Below, piece after piece: positions 21,991-35,011 of a stretch of DNA of 64,000 nt. Both the position numbers and the translations under genes were made by a program. The DNA comes from Capsicum annuum (lineage: Eukaryota; Streptophyta; Magnoliopsida; Solanales; Solanaceae): NCBI RefSeq assembly GCF_002878395.1, contig NC_061121.1, positions 46,196,458 through 46,260,457 on the forward strand, read 5' to 3'. Under the pieces are notes generated by a model. The model did no database searches, was not told the DNA's origin, and saw nothing but the letters and a program-made list of their open reading frames with translations. Every line of letters begins with the position of its first letter. Positions within the stretch are counted from its first letter, which is position 1.

Positions 21991-22977
21991 ATGTCGTCTC
22001 ATTACATCAAACCTTGTTTCTTTAACCACTATCCGAAATTATCTATTAACTCTACTTATTTTAAACTATCTAAATTTAATTATTCATTAAACACTATACA
22101 AAATATAAAATTGGGATGATAATTTTTCTTCTTTTTGTCTCCTTGTACTGCTCCCATTTTGGGAGTAGGAGTGCAGATTTTGAGTAGCCTCCATCTCTAA
22201 CATTAGATCACTAGGCGGCTATAAATGTCACCTTTTGATTTCAATGGTCCATTCCATCTTTGTTCTTTTCTTTCAAATTATTAGTTGGATGAATAGGAGG
22301 GACGTATCTGAGTACTTAGTAAAATTGACGTTTTGTAATTAAGAGGTCACAAATTAAAATGTATGAATAATTTTTCTGTAGAAATGCAAGATAAAATTAC
22401 GTACGATAAATTCTTGTGGTTTGTTTATTTTTAGATTCTACGCATATCAAAAGTTTTAGTACACTATGTTACTTTTTTTTAATAGTTGGATGGATAAAAA
22501 AAGGAAAGAAATCAATAGCTCAGTCACTAGATTTTTCCACCTCAGTTACAGAAATTATTTATAAGCAAAACCAACTTGATTGTAGCTGGTAATTCACCAT
22601 AACTTGTCCCCTATTTCTTTTTTTCCAGATTACAGAGTACAATTTTCTAGTACATCAATATATATTTTCTATAAACTAGTCCACAATTAATGGTGCACTA
22701 TAGTGGTAAAAGTAATAAAATAATTTTGCACATTGGAAGCACCTTTTTCCTAGTGCTCGTTTAGTTTACCTCATCATCAAAACCAATTTCTAACATAAAT
22801 CCTGTAAAAAGTATAGTAGGTATTAGTAATATTTAATTAATTGGAAAAGAAAATAATTTTTGCTGGCTTTGCTAAACTCTGCATTGGCATGGCTAATACT
22901 TTTGATAACCTAATGCGGAATAAAATGTGGAATGAGGATACATATATTATAATTTATAATAATTTCTCCGTTTTTGT
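21991..22977. other. AT-rich spacer, no gene seen
   Basis: Only short frames of no recognisable content. No RNA gene and no element ends found. Confidence 0.5.
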
Positions 22978-25900
22978 CACGATTCAAAATAGAGAACGTG
23001 ATGACGCCTATCACATCTTCGGTGTAGATAAACTTATTCCAATTCAAACTCAATAATTAAAGTAAATTAGAAGCGGAAGAAGTAGAAGAATAGAATAATC
23101 CCAAAATATTTAAAGATGAAATGATAATTTCAAAGATACATCTCAGGTCTGGCTATCACTAGTACAAATCTCTAATATAAAATAATATCGATTAGTCTAA
23201 AATATCTTAAATGCGAAAAGAAGCACAAGATACAAAAAGAGAGGTTCGGTAACTCTAAAATCTGTCAGCCACTACCTCGATTTCTGCACCATCAATATTA
23301 AAGAAACACAATCTACGATCTGCTACTCAAACCAATACTTGCACAGGGTATAAAAGAAAAAGAAAAAGCAAGGGTGAATACAAATATGTGTACTAAGCAA
23401 GCATCACCAATAACCAACCCTAATCCAAGGTGATGGAGACAACCATCATCCCAACTATCCTAGTCACCAGATCGATCTACAATCAGTAAATACACCGCTT
23501 CATCCTAACAATGTGTCCCAACACAACAATCATAGGATTATCAATAAACAGGCAAATTAGCCTAGGTAAATCAACCTTAAGCATTTATGATCAATAATTA
23601 ACGAAAATTACTTTTGAGGGAAACTCACTAACACAGTATATCAGGCTCTATTATCATGTTCATCAATAATCTGGGATAAAATTAGTGAGACTGTATAAAT
23701 ATGTGTATCTCTTGCTACCAATAGAAGCGACACTGCAGTCTCATTGATCAAGACACACCTATATTTCACGTCTCATAATTATTTCAACTCCTAATTTAAT
23801 TAAAAATAGTATAATACGATGTAATGTGGTAAAATGAATGAGAGAATACACAATATCTATACAATATCACAAACAAGGTTGAATCACAATTCAATACAAA
23901 AATAGATACTTAAACACAATGTCAAATCATATCAACAAATGTAATGCAAGTGATGCAATGCAATATAGTGATGATAGTGGGATATTTTGTATACACTTTT
24001 CAAGTCTCAATGCTTCAGGATAAGATCCATCAGAGGTTCGCAATCTATATACTTTCAGAATCTCAATCAACTTTGCGGGTGAATGACATCGGCCAAAGAT
24101 CTTATAAAAATATTTTTTCAATAAAAACTAGTGTTACCAATCTCATAAATACGAATAGATAAAATGAGAATGTAATGTTCATAACTAATCAGTATAAAGA
24201 TCATGATCAATTCAATACAAGTATTTATGAGCTCAGAATGAACTCAATATGACAAAAATTCATGATATAAGTCATCACATGGCACTATTGAAATAAATAA
24301 TCATATAAGACATCAGTAATATCATTTCAAGTCCCTCTCTCAGACATCACTATAGTGATAGTGACAAATAATGCTCAAATAAGACCTATAATATCTATTC
24401 AAGTCCTTCATACAGGCATCACAATAATAATAAAGGAAAATAATGTTCAAATAAGACCTATAATATCTATTCAAGTCCCAACACAAGCATCACAATAACA
24501 ATAAGGCAAATAATACACAAATAAGGTCTATAATATCTATTTGAGTCCCTACACGGACACCACAACAATAATAATGACAATGCACAAATAAAGTCAATAA
24601 TATTAATTCAAGCCCCCACACGAATATCACAACAATAATAATGACAATTAATGCACAAATAAGATCAATAATATCAATTTAAAACCCCACTCTGACATAC
24701 AATAACAACATTCCCTTAAGTCAAAAGTAATATTCACATAAACCCCTTTTATGGGCAACACAAAAATAGTAGACAATTCCAACAACAATATATAACAAAG
24801 CTTACCCAAACCTAGTTTATTTCATACATTAAGTCTCTTCTTTCCTAAAGATGACATCATTAGATTAAATAACTAAAAGGAGAACTCTGCCAGTTAATAA
24901 TATGCTATAATAAGAGATACTAAGCCCCAATAATCACCTCAACCATTACAAGTTTATTTATACTCTAAGTATTTTCTACACCTCAATCATTTTAATCAAA
25001 TAACCATAATAACATAATTATCTCCTAAAAGATCACTAAGCTCCGATCATCACAATAAAGTTCACTACACGATTCAAGCTCTTAAATAGGTGTCCACTAT
25101 TAATTTACTCTAGATCCATAAGCCACCGTCTACATTCTAACCATAATCACTCGTGGCTAAAATAACTAAGATAAATTATTATATAGCTACAATCCATTAA
25201 ATGATGTCGGTACCCGCGAAGATACTCGCTATTTTATATAAGTGGGACCCCCAATTCTTAATGATTCACAAAACACTAGAAAATAAGCATACACCACATA
25301 AACACCTCACAAACAGTCAAGGTGCATCTTAATTTGCCTTAAAGAAGATTCACAAGTCAACACACAGTTTAAAGCATCAATCGGGAGCTCTACCCCGTTG
25401 AATCATTACCAGTCACGTCCAATCCAATAATTATACGAGAAAAATACATTGGGAATTATCTAAAATGGAGTCTTCTAGCTTTTAAAATGTCAAAAAGATG
25501 AAATGAGTTTGATTTGATCTTAAACTCAGCAATTTCAGCTTAATCGACACTTTATTTGCTTAACCGGCTTGATAAAAGGGTCAAGTAACTCTAAAGCAAT
25601 CAAATGGTCGATTAATCAGCTTGTAAAATGGTCAATGACTGCTTAAACAGTCGGCCAACATCTACACCAACACCAATAGCTTTTAAAATTTGATTTTGAC
25701 CCTCAAAACTTATTCGAAATCCTATAAACATGAACCAAAAATGTAAATTGATCATAAAATGCTTTCGGAACCAATGAAATTATTTGATTTATGAAAAGAG
25801 GTTGTTTACCATAAATTAACCCCTGAGACCCCTTCTAGATTATTTAAACTAATTTTTATCTAAATACTCGAAATGAAATATAATAGTTTGGGACCAAACT

Positions 25901-26154
25901 AATTATTCTAATAACATAAAATTGATATTTCAAATTACCACAACTGAACAAATCACCATTCAATGCTCGAATAATAAAATATTGACCGAAGTCAAACTAT
26001 TCATTTTTACAATCTCTAGGGACCTCAAACTCACTCAAATCACTCTTGAATGCTTCGAGGATCGCGCAAATCATTTCTGCAACTCATAAATGACATAAAG
26101 CAACAATGGAGAAGCGTAAAATAGTCAAAACATATTATAATTTAATAATAATAA
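22978..26154 (-). mobile_element. LTR-like non-coding retroelement sequence (orientation inferred)
   Basis: Begins TGTCACGATTCAAAATAGAG, the form that gypsy LTR ends of this window take when inverted (compare TGTCACGATACGAACC at 53700). No coding frame follows over 3 kb, as expected for an LTR or leader region. Much of the left half is the 70-bp minisatellite described separately. The right limit is set only by the next similar word at 26155. Lineage not assigned. Confidence 0.35.
24296..24720. repeat. Minisatellite, ~70-bp unit, about six copies
   Basis: The words CAAATAAGACCTATAATATC and TATTCAAGTCC, a variable CACA/CAT word and CACAATAATAATAA recur in this order, with CAAATA at 24376, 24448, 24518, 24585 and 24656 (steps 72, 70, 67, 71). 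Copies diverge steadily to the right. No coding capacity. Confidence 0.75.
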
Positions 26155-28085
26155 TATCATGATCCAAATTAGGGCCGTGAGCGCCACTAAAGGGGTTAGA
26201 ATCCTTGCAAGCCTCATTGATATTCTATAAAAATTCGGACAGAGTTTTCTTCTATTTTTGAATATATCCAAAAAATTTCCCGCTTCAAATCAATAGCTAA
26301 CCAACAAATGTCATCCAACAAAATAAAATGTTCACAACTAATCCTTTACAAGTCAATACTGACATCGTTATAAAAATGAAGAAAAGTTCAAACTAGTCAT
26401 ATCTATAAAAATATGAAAATACTCATACTCAAATGAAATGACTATGGAGCGATTTTAAGAGTATCAAATCTATAAAAATATGAAAATACTCATACTCATG
26501 CGAACAGGTGCGAGGCTCACCAGAAATATGCAAACTCATATGCTTTAGTTAGTGAAATCTTCACTGTCACTTACGTTTTCTGATAAAATAGAAAGGAGTG
26601 AGACACTAGTTCAGTGAGTAATAATACATAACCACAACTATTTAAAGGGAGAAATGTCAGAAAACATGTAAGTATGATAATTAGAAATATCACGAAGTAA
26701 GTACCTTTTTGGAAATAGTACCAATAAACAGTCTTACTTTTTCTATGTAAGCAAAATCAAATAAGAGTTCAGTAATCAACTTAAGAAATATGGTATCATA
26801 GCAAGATCATACATTGGAGGGGGAGGGGTGTTTCAAGGATGAATCATGCAATCTGTGTGGCATACTACTTTAAAAATAGCCAATAACAGTGAACCCCTCG
26901 TAAAGGGGTCAATTATTCATACCAATAAATGCCTATTCAAGGGACATCAATAACAATATATTCTATCTTTCCACTAGCGATAGCTATAACAGTAATCTGT
27001 AGATATAAGGTGCACCAGGTCTAACGAATCCGCCATTAGTCATGGGATTCAAATCAAAGTCTACTTCAATTTATATTTTCTCTGTAAACAATAGGTACTC
27101 ATATTAAATCATTTTCATAAATAACAATATCCTTTTTCATCGATAACAACATATAACTGACAAATTCAAATTTTCATGATAAATATCTTATTTGTTCAAT
27201 AGACTTTCTCTAACTCAAATAGAATAGCAAAAATATTTCTTTTAATCATAGAAACACTCATATCATATTTGATTAAAACTCACCACATACAATTTGTTAT
27301 ACCAAACTCATGATAATACGTAAGTAACCTTGTCAATAAAATAAAGTGTCTTGCAATATGACTATCCGGTAGCAAGGGTTCCTCTTCTTCATCTTTATTT
27401 TCACCTCATCATTCTTGTTCATTGGAAAGAGAGAAAGAAACCCAGTTTTTAAAAAGTGATTGATTAAAGAGTTTCAACTCACTTTAGCTTAATCCTTCAC
27501 TAGTGGACACATATGCGCTTCGCACTGTCAGTAAAGAATTATTATTATTAAATAAATATATCATTAGTAATTAAATATTCATTTCCTTATAATTTTCAAT
27601 AGTAATATTATGAGTTGTTTCTTTATATTATGTAGTAGTATTTTCAACTCGCCTAACTATTGATTTTTTTTATTTTGTTATGCGATTTGTCAAAATATAA
27701 TAATATCATGTAGCTTATCTACAAAATGATACTGTCATAATCAAATATTTAATATTAATATAAATATTATATTCCATAAAAGAGTTGAGATAAAATTTAA
27801 AACAAATTATAATTTTATGTATTATTAAAATAATTTATAATCATATCATATAATATTAATTTCATGAATAAGAACTCTAAAACACCTGATTTTAGGCATG
27901 ATTAGTATTTTGGATAAGTTCTTTCCGCATTATTATGATTACTTGTATGGTTTGGCTTTGTTCTAGAAGCCTATCTTGGGATATTTCTGTCCTTTTCTCT
28001 TTTTGTATCAGTTTGGGTGATAGGCTTATTTGTCAAAGTACGCCACAACAAGTGCCATCATGACCCTCGTTTTTGGATCGTGATA
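26155..28085. repeat. Segment with ~32-bp imperfect inverted ends
   Basis: The left end reads TATCATGATCCAAATTAGGG; the right end read in reverse starts TATCACGATCCAAAAACGAG. Both then continue with GTGA or ATGA and GGC/GCC before CACT. This could be two LTRs of one family lying in opposite orientation, or a fold-back element. No protein-coding content. A direct repeat of about 31 bp (ATCTATAAAAATATGAAAAT...) occurs at 26400 and 26467. A Helitron-like terminus lies inside at 27499. Confidence 0.35.
27499..27530 (-). mobile_element. Candidate Helitron 3' terminus (minus strand)
   Basis: Plus-strand ACTAGT (27499-27504) followed by a hairpin GACA-CATA-TGCG / CGCA-C-TGTC (27506-27529). GC-rich compared with its surroundings. 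The left flank ACTTTAGCTTAATCCTTC recurs at 30233. Confidence 0.4.
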
Positions 28086-30230
28086 AAAACGTATGTTTCA
28101 AGAAAAGGAAATGATAATTATCTCCAATTCTATTTGATCTTTTCTCCATTTTCTTTTCTTGTTTAATTTTCTTTTTATGTCAACTCTTTCTCTTACTTTT
28201 TTTAAATTGGTGGTCCTCTCATTTTTACATGATGGTACTTTTTTTTTTTATATAATGATGTAAAGTTTTTGTTGTAGCTACTATTTCTTTTTTGACTGTA
28301 TTTAAATTTAGTTACTTAGATTGAAAACAATAATAATAAAAAGAAGATGAATAAGTAGGTAATAATTATCGACGTTTAATACAATAAAAGAGAAGGAGCA
28401 AACAAATAATATAAACTAAACATACATGAGCGTTTATATGTTAATCGTTACATTGATTCATTTAAGATTTCAAGATTTGTAAAGCATAAATTATGAAGAG
28501 CACAAAAAGTTCTTAATTAACTCATAATTCTAAACTTGAATAAAAATATGAATGATATAACATTATGCAAGTTGCATTCAAATTAATATGATTTATACTA
28601 AAGACCAAGGCCAAATGAAGGACCATTTTTTAGGTGTAGTTGTCTCAAGTGGAAAGCGAAGTTTTACTAATGCTCAGAAGTCAATTAAATTGAGCAAATT
28701 AGTCATAATATAAACAAAAAACTTAAGAGAAGGAGAAAACTGTAGTTGATAAATTTACCAATAGTCATCATACTTGCTTGTTTTGAACCTCTTCTGTTCG
28801 TAAATGTCACATATTAATTTACTTTGCAAGTTTCTCTTTATGTAACATACACCACAAAAAAGGACTTGTTGACTTGCTTCAGAACAAATGACAATTGATC
28901 TGATATTAAATTATTTGTTACGTTTTCAAACTATAAGAATGTTCTACACAGTTTTATCCATAAAGAGTGGAAGTAAAATTAAGTAGTGAAGCTTATATAA
29001 CAGCAAAAATAGTCACACACCTTTAGTTAAGGCGAACTCGTCTATAACATGGTTATTTTCTTGGATAAATTGAAAATAGATGTGCGCTTGAACTTAGGAT
29101 CTTTGAAAATTCAAGACCTCGGATGTCAAATGTAATAAAATAAAAAATTATATAATTGATCTCAACTATCTCGAGACAGGGACATAATAAATTGACTTAA
29201 TAAAAAAATTTGAGACGTAATAAATTACCTGAATAGATAAAGTTCAATTTGACAAGGAGTGGCTTACCATAATATAGGTGGCATTTAAACTTTAAAATCA
29301 GCATTGTTGATTATGATACTACAGCAAAAAGTAACAAAGACACAACAAAAATAATAGCTCTTCAATGAAAAATTGGGAATTCCAAGAGATGAAAAATTGA
29401 TTTCTAAGATTAATAAAATTAAGGCAGAATACGATTATATCAAACTATAGAACAACTATTAAAGAATCGTGCAATTTTCTAAAGAAAAAAATATGAGCAT
29501 TAATACCAGGGACAAATTTTACAGTCAACCTTACGTTGCAATCATCTTCTCCTGCCTCACACATGATCTCAGAATTGAGAGAATCATTTACAATCTCTCA
29601 CATGAAGAAAGAGGTCAAAGAATTAATTGGAAATATAAACCAATCAAACATGAAGTATCATACGTCTTCGAACTTACTTTACAATAGGATTTTTTCATGG
29701 ATGGTTCAATAGCACTTCACAATGATTTCATGAATCCAATCAATAGATAAAAACTATATTTCCTGAAAATATAAATTGAAACAAAATAAATCTATTACAC
29801 AACTATAACATAAAACAACTGATTCGTTTTTGATGAAAGTTTTTTTGAAGCTTTCAATAGCTTCTTCTTTCTACTTTTTACACCTTGAAAAGGAAGTGAG
29901 AGATAAGAGTTATAATTTAATTAAAAAAGATGTAACATTTAAGTAGTTTATTTCATATTCTGAAATGCTAAAAGACTCACGTTTTTTCTTTTCAATGTGG
30001 GTTAAGTGCTACATTTATTATATACGGCTTTTATTATGTATTTAGTCCATAGCTTAGTAGAAGAGAATAAACCAAAAATGCAATAAAAATGAGAAAAACA
30101 TCAAAAAAGAGAGAAAAAAGATAGATGTGAATGAAAGCCTTAGAGATGTGCCACATAGACATAGCTATAATCCCCCTTTATATATATATATATTGATTCT
30201 CTTTAATCTAAATCACTTTAGTTTAATCCC
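28086..30230. other. AT-rich spacer, no gene seen
   Basis: Scattered short frames only, none recognisable, and no RNA gene. If the terminus at 27499 is real, part of this is non-coding Helitron body. Confidence 0.5.
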
Positions 30231-30232
30231 TC

Positions 30233-30262
30233 ATTAGTTTTACTGATGGGCTAAACCCATCA
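30233..30262 (-). mobile_element. Candidate Helitron 3' terminus, CTAAT variant (minus strand)
   Basis: Plus-strand ATTAGT followed by the perfect 7-bp stem TGATGGG / CCCATCA (30244-30250 and 30256-30262). CTRR-type ends allow CTAA. The left flank CACTTTAGTTTAATCCCTC nearly repeats the flank of the terminus at 27499. Confidence 0.35.
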
Positions 30263-30880
30263 TATTCTCTTTTATTTTAATATGCCAAAAATTCATATAT
30301 AGACAAATTAAAATTTTTATAACTAACTTCCTAATCTAACCTTCAATATTTACATTTTATAGACAAGTTAGTTAGTAGTTATATGTATATATTGAAGAAT
30401 ATACAAAAAGAAAAAAAGAAAAACTTTCTAACAAAAAATAGAGATAAAAAAAAATGAATGCAATCAATTCCCTTAATTTTCTCCAACTTCCCCACATAAA
30501 TCACTTTCATATCACATCCCCTAAAATTATGGATTCAAATTTTTTGTTTTCATTAGTTCACGTTTTTGTAGTAGTATTAATTTTTATTTATATTAATGAA
30601 AGTTTTATCTTTAACTTCATAAAATTTTGTATTTTTTCGTAAAATATCTATTCCTTCATTTTTTTTATTTTCCTCCTAAAATTTCTCCATCTAATTCGTA
30701 AATCTCTTGAACTGATTCTCAAGAATATCTGCAATGTCTATATCTTGATTAATTATATTTTATGAAATATTTTTTATTTTTAAAAAAAGTTGTTGCTTAA
30801 TCGAAATTTGTATACATAATAATGTATATACTTTCAGATTTTTTACTATTGAATTTTACTTACACATTTATATGCATCTC
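30263..30880. other. AT-rich spacer, no gene seen
   Basis: A 62-codon frame at 30454 reads as a hydrophobic, Phe-rich peptide typical of AT-rich noise. Nothing else found. Confidence 0.5.
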
Positions 30881-30889
30881 ATGATTGAT

Positions 30890-31740
30890 TTTTACAACAG
30901 TTGAAATTATAAGCATAATTCATGATATGTTTTTGATTACATGTTTATATCTTTGAATGTATACATTTAAATGTATAAACTTATTTTATAAAATTATTTC
31001 ACAAATTTATATGAATATGTGTATATAAATACATTTTATTTCTATGTAACTATTTATATACGTATAAACATATAAGTATATTGTATAGTAATATTCATAA
31101 AATTTATATGAATATATGTATATAAATATATTTTAGTTGGATGTAAATATTTATATATGTATAAACACACACATACACACACTATTATAAGTGCTTAACG
31201 TAATCATCCTTGAATGTACCATTAGAAATAATTTTATGAAATGTATATAAACATTTAATTTATTAGCAGAATACATGTATACGTGTAAGAATTTGTATAT
31301 ATAAGCATAATTCATGATATGTTTTCAATTACATGTTTATACCATTATATGTATACATTTAAATGTATATACTTATTTTATTAGATTATTTCACAAAATT
31401 TATATGAATATGTGTTTATAAATATATTTTATTTGTATGTAAATATTTATATATGTATAAACATATAAGTATATGAAAATGTATATAAAACATTTCATAA
31501 ACCATTAGAAATAGTTATATGAAACGTATATAAGTATATAATTATTAGAATGAAAGCATATAAGTATATGGGTAAACAAAATTTATATACTCAGTGTGAT
31601 TGAATTGTATATTAGTACTCATAAAATTTATATGAATATAAGCATATAATTCAATGTGTTTTGAATTGTATATTTTTATTCATAAAACTTATATGAATAT
31701 ATGTATATCAATACATTTTATTTGTATGTAACTCCTCCCC
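30890..31740. repeat. AT-rich tandem duplication, ~392-bp period
   Basis: The order CATAATTCATGATATGTTTT, ATTACATGTTTATA, GTATACATTTAAATGTATA, TTTATATGAATATGTGT and ATATGTATAAACATATAAGT occurs from 30914 and again from 31306, with shorter partial copies between and after. No coding content. Confidence 0.6.
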
Positions 31741-31752
31741 CCCCTCCTCTCT

Positions 31753-31754
<2 letters not shown>

Positions 31755-31802
<48 letters not shown>

Positions 31803-31812
31803 ATATATATAT
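31755..31812. repeat. (TA)n microsatellite with GTATGTA interruption
   Basis: About 40 bp of pure TA, a GTATGTA interruption, then more TA. Preceded by a C-rich run (31737-31752). Confidence 0.95.
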
Positions 31813-32408
31813 GCTTCATGTAATCATTCTTGAATATATCATTAGTAATAGTTTTACAAAATGTATATAAGCATATAATTTATTGAAAGAAAGTATATTC
31901 AAAAATAATAAATAAATAAATCTATATACTCAAAAATATTAAAGATTACCGTGAAATCTTCAATACATATCCCAAATGGATATTTAGGGATGACAAATTC
32001 CACCAAAAAATCATCAATGCAAATTCACGACGGATGTTTTGGGGAAGACAAAGATTCAACTGAATTGAAAGAAAAATTTGGGAGAAAAATTGAAAATATC
32101 TTTTGAGATACTTCAAGAAGTGTGTATATGTTAATGTAGCAAAATTAGCCACTAATTAAGAGATTATATTATGAAAATTTAATTACATGAGATAGAGTAT
32201 TATTTGCTATATACATTGCTTATTATATTTCTATATAGGACCCAACAAAAAAAATATTTTGAAACTAACAAATAACTATGTATGGTAATTTTTTAAAACA
32301 TTAATCATGTTATGTAATTAAGAAATTATTTTATCTATAATATATATTTTTTTCTTTTTTTAATTGTTACAATTACTTAAATATCCTTCATGAAATATGT
32401 GGTATTAC
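31813..32408. other. AT-rich spacer, no gene seen
   Basis: Nothing recognisable on either strand. Confidence 0.5.
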
Positions 32409-33755
32409 TGATGTACATGTGATTTTGATGATTGACAAAACTCGTGAGGGAATCTAGTACCATATATTTTGTAGAGCTTGATTCATTGCTCAGAGTCAAC
32501 TGTGTGAGAACATGGTCCTCAGAGGAATCTTGTTTCATCAGGACCAGGTTCATATTATGTATGTACTCATAACCTTGTTAACTGATAACAATTTTGAAAG
32601 GGATTTCTCCTAGTTCAAATCTGTCAAGTGATATATGACATGATAACAATGAACTGACACATGAGATATATGTTCGTAATGGCTGACAACTACATAAAGA
32701 GATCTGGTATTCGAGATGTATGAGTACGTGGTTCAACTGGTGTCTGACAATACTGTATGAGCATAAGCGGATATTTTCTGAAAAAATCTGATTGTCAAGA
32801 AGAACTATCTCTTAAAAGGATGGTGTTCCTTAGGGACTAGGTCCATTAGACGTTGAACTTTCTAGCAATCAACAGTATAATTGACAACTGTACTTTTTGC
32901 AGGAAAGTTGATGAACAACAGCAGAGGAGCAACAACTTTTCAATCTCGACTAATGAGAAACTTTCTAGGTTTTTCCTCTCATTTGCTCCATATAAATAGA
33001 TCATGATGTGGGGGAAAAATCTAACTTCTATATATCCTAAAGTTCAGATTCTCCCAGTAAAAGTCTTCATTGTTCTTCAGTTCAAAGCTTCTACAACAAG
33101 GGACTTGTTTTCAGTCTACGGTAATTGCTCTTAATTCATTGTTGTTTGAATATTTGTACTTTATGCTAAAATATAAATCTAGTCCTATGTTATAAAGGAT
33201 AATACAAATTGAACTTGTCTATATTCTTACGTTTGTCTCATTAGCTAGAGTTAGTTAATCACATCAGTTAAGTTTAGTCAAGTTTGATTTTCATCATTTG
33301 TTTGGTGTTTCTTGGGTAGAGTTACCTAGGAATGTCAACTAGAGGTGGTTGATAAAAAGGGCTAGAATTAGCGAAGTTGTGGTCAACTAGAGTTAGTTGG
33401 CATTGGAGACTATAATAGAGTTATTGTAGTGTTGCTCGTGCTGAAGCTATCACAAGGGAATAGGGTTAAAAGGTTAACCATGGGATTGTGAGAATGTATC
33501 TGTAATCAAACCGCTTTTATCGTTTTAGTGAATTATTGTGGGTGAAGATCCAGGTAGGTCATAATTTTTTCATTCCTTGAGAAAGGATGCTTCCACATAA
33601 ATATCTGGTGTTCCTTACTGCTTTCAGTTAGCCTTATTTGCATTCTTTTGTCTAGTGAAGTTGGCATTGTCCTTTTGATAGTCAGATTCAATCAAGGACC
33701 TGGTTCCTTGATCAATGATGGATTCACGCAAGTCAATAATTACACATAATAAGGG
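32409..33755 (+). repeat. Unclassified repeat, possible solo LTR
   Basis: Less AT-rich than its flanks. Starts TGATGTACATGTG directly after ATTAC, which also occurs at 33738-33742, so a 5-bp duplication is possible although the right end is not a clean CA. A TATA-like word (ATATAAATAGA, 32989-32999) sits in the middle, as in an LTR. No coding frame survives. The words GTTAGTTGG and AGAGTTA recur within. Class not assigned. Confidence 0.3.
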
Positions 33756-34726
33756 TTATTACAGTTTCAACTTATCATATCTTTCATTTCAGTTTACATG
33801 ACGTAATTTTAATTTGAGAGTCAAACTTTCATATTTTATTCGTGCATTTGAACGTTCAATCTTTAAAGTAATACTTTTTCGATTTCAATTTATATGACAC
33901 ACCTTTCTGTTTAGTTAATTTCCAAAAAATGACATTTCTTCTTTTAGTAATATTTACTCTTAAAATATTAATTTTATTTGTAATAAAATAATTATAATCA
34001 CACAAACATAACATATTACACTATAAATTTTAAAATTTTTTTCATATTTTTTTATATGTATGTAATTAAATTATATCATATATAAATTGAAAGAGGAGAT
34101 TGATTTTGTTTAAGTGGGAGGAGGGAGCAAATATTCCCAGTTGCAACCCACAAAAGATGTGGGTGGTTTTAGTAAAGCTTCTTAATACAACAGCTGGACA
34201 TTGAATCTTTGTTTTGGCATGCCACAATTATTGGACACGTATCAAAGTAGATGGTTAATTAGGTAGGAGTATTATTTCGCTTTTCGAGGGTGTACATTTG
34301 TGGGTGTTTGTCATGTACTAGTTGTAGTATAGTAGTTTAGGATTTAACCATAGATATTGAGGTGGAACTAATTCCTATTTGTGATATCTATCATATTATG
34401 TTGTTTATGGTATTTTTTATCACATTATTTTATTGTTATTATTTCTGTACTTTGTAGACTTTGCACTGTTTACTTATAATTGCTATATTTTCTTCACTAT
34501 TTTTTTCTTCTTTATATCTGAATTTGTTGCTCGGGTCTTTCAGAAATAACCTCTCTACCTCTCGGGAATATTGATAAAGCCTGTATATGCTTTGCCTTTG
34601 ACAGACCTAACTTGTGAGATTTCACTGATTATGTTGTTGTTGTAAAGTCTTGAACGATATACATATAACGGAGATTACGAGATTACTTGGACTATTTCAA
34701 ACACAACTTTTACACAATGTTAATGT
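33756..34726. other. Spacer, no gene seen
   Basis: No recognisable frame. The last 25 bases (AAACACAACTTTTACACAATG region, 34700-34722) match 38519-38541, so the copia element inserted at the edge of the tandem repeat described at 38229. Confidence 0.5.
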
Positions 34727-35011
34727 TGTTATAAATATGTTTACATCATAGGGAATCTCTATATAGATAAGATCTATCAAGATCTAATAAGATCTATCAA
34801 GATCTAATAAGATCTATCAAGATTTAATTGATATCTATCAGGATTTGAAGTATTTGTCTTCTAGTCAAAAACTAGGAGTAATTTTTTCCTATAAATAGAA
34901 GGGCTTCCTTCATTGTAAATCATCCCCAAGGATCCGAGAAATCCTTCAAGAGAAATAAGTATTAATCTATATCCTCTCCATTTTTCTTCTTTATCTTTAT
35001 ATTTCATAATG
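34727..35011 (+). repeat. copia 5' LTR
   Basis: 285 bp; 41 bp longer than the 3' LTR because a 20-bp unit (AGATCTATCAAGATCTAATA) is repeated at 34766-34815. TATA-like word CTATAAATAG near 34890. The LTR ends TTTCATAATG where the 3' copy ends TTTCATAACA. The bases after it (CGTTATCAACACGAGACTCT) would hold the primer-binding site. Confidence 0.85.

Noticed and set aside
22841..23056. 71-codon frame
   Set aside because: No recognisable motif, and it runs into the TGTCACGA LTR-like start.
34766..34815. CRISPR-like short direct repeats
   Set aside because: Contiguous 20-bp tandem units without spacers, inside a plant LTR.
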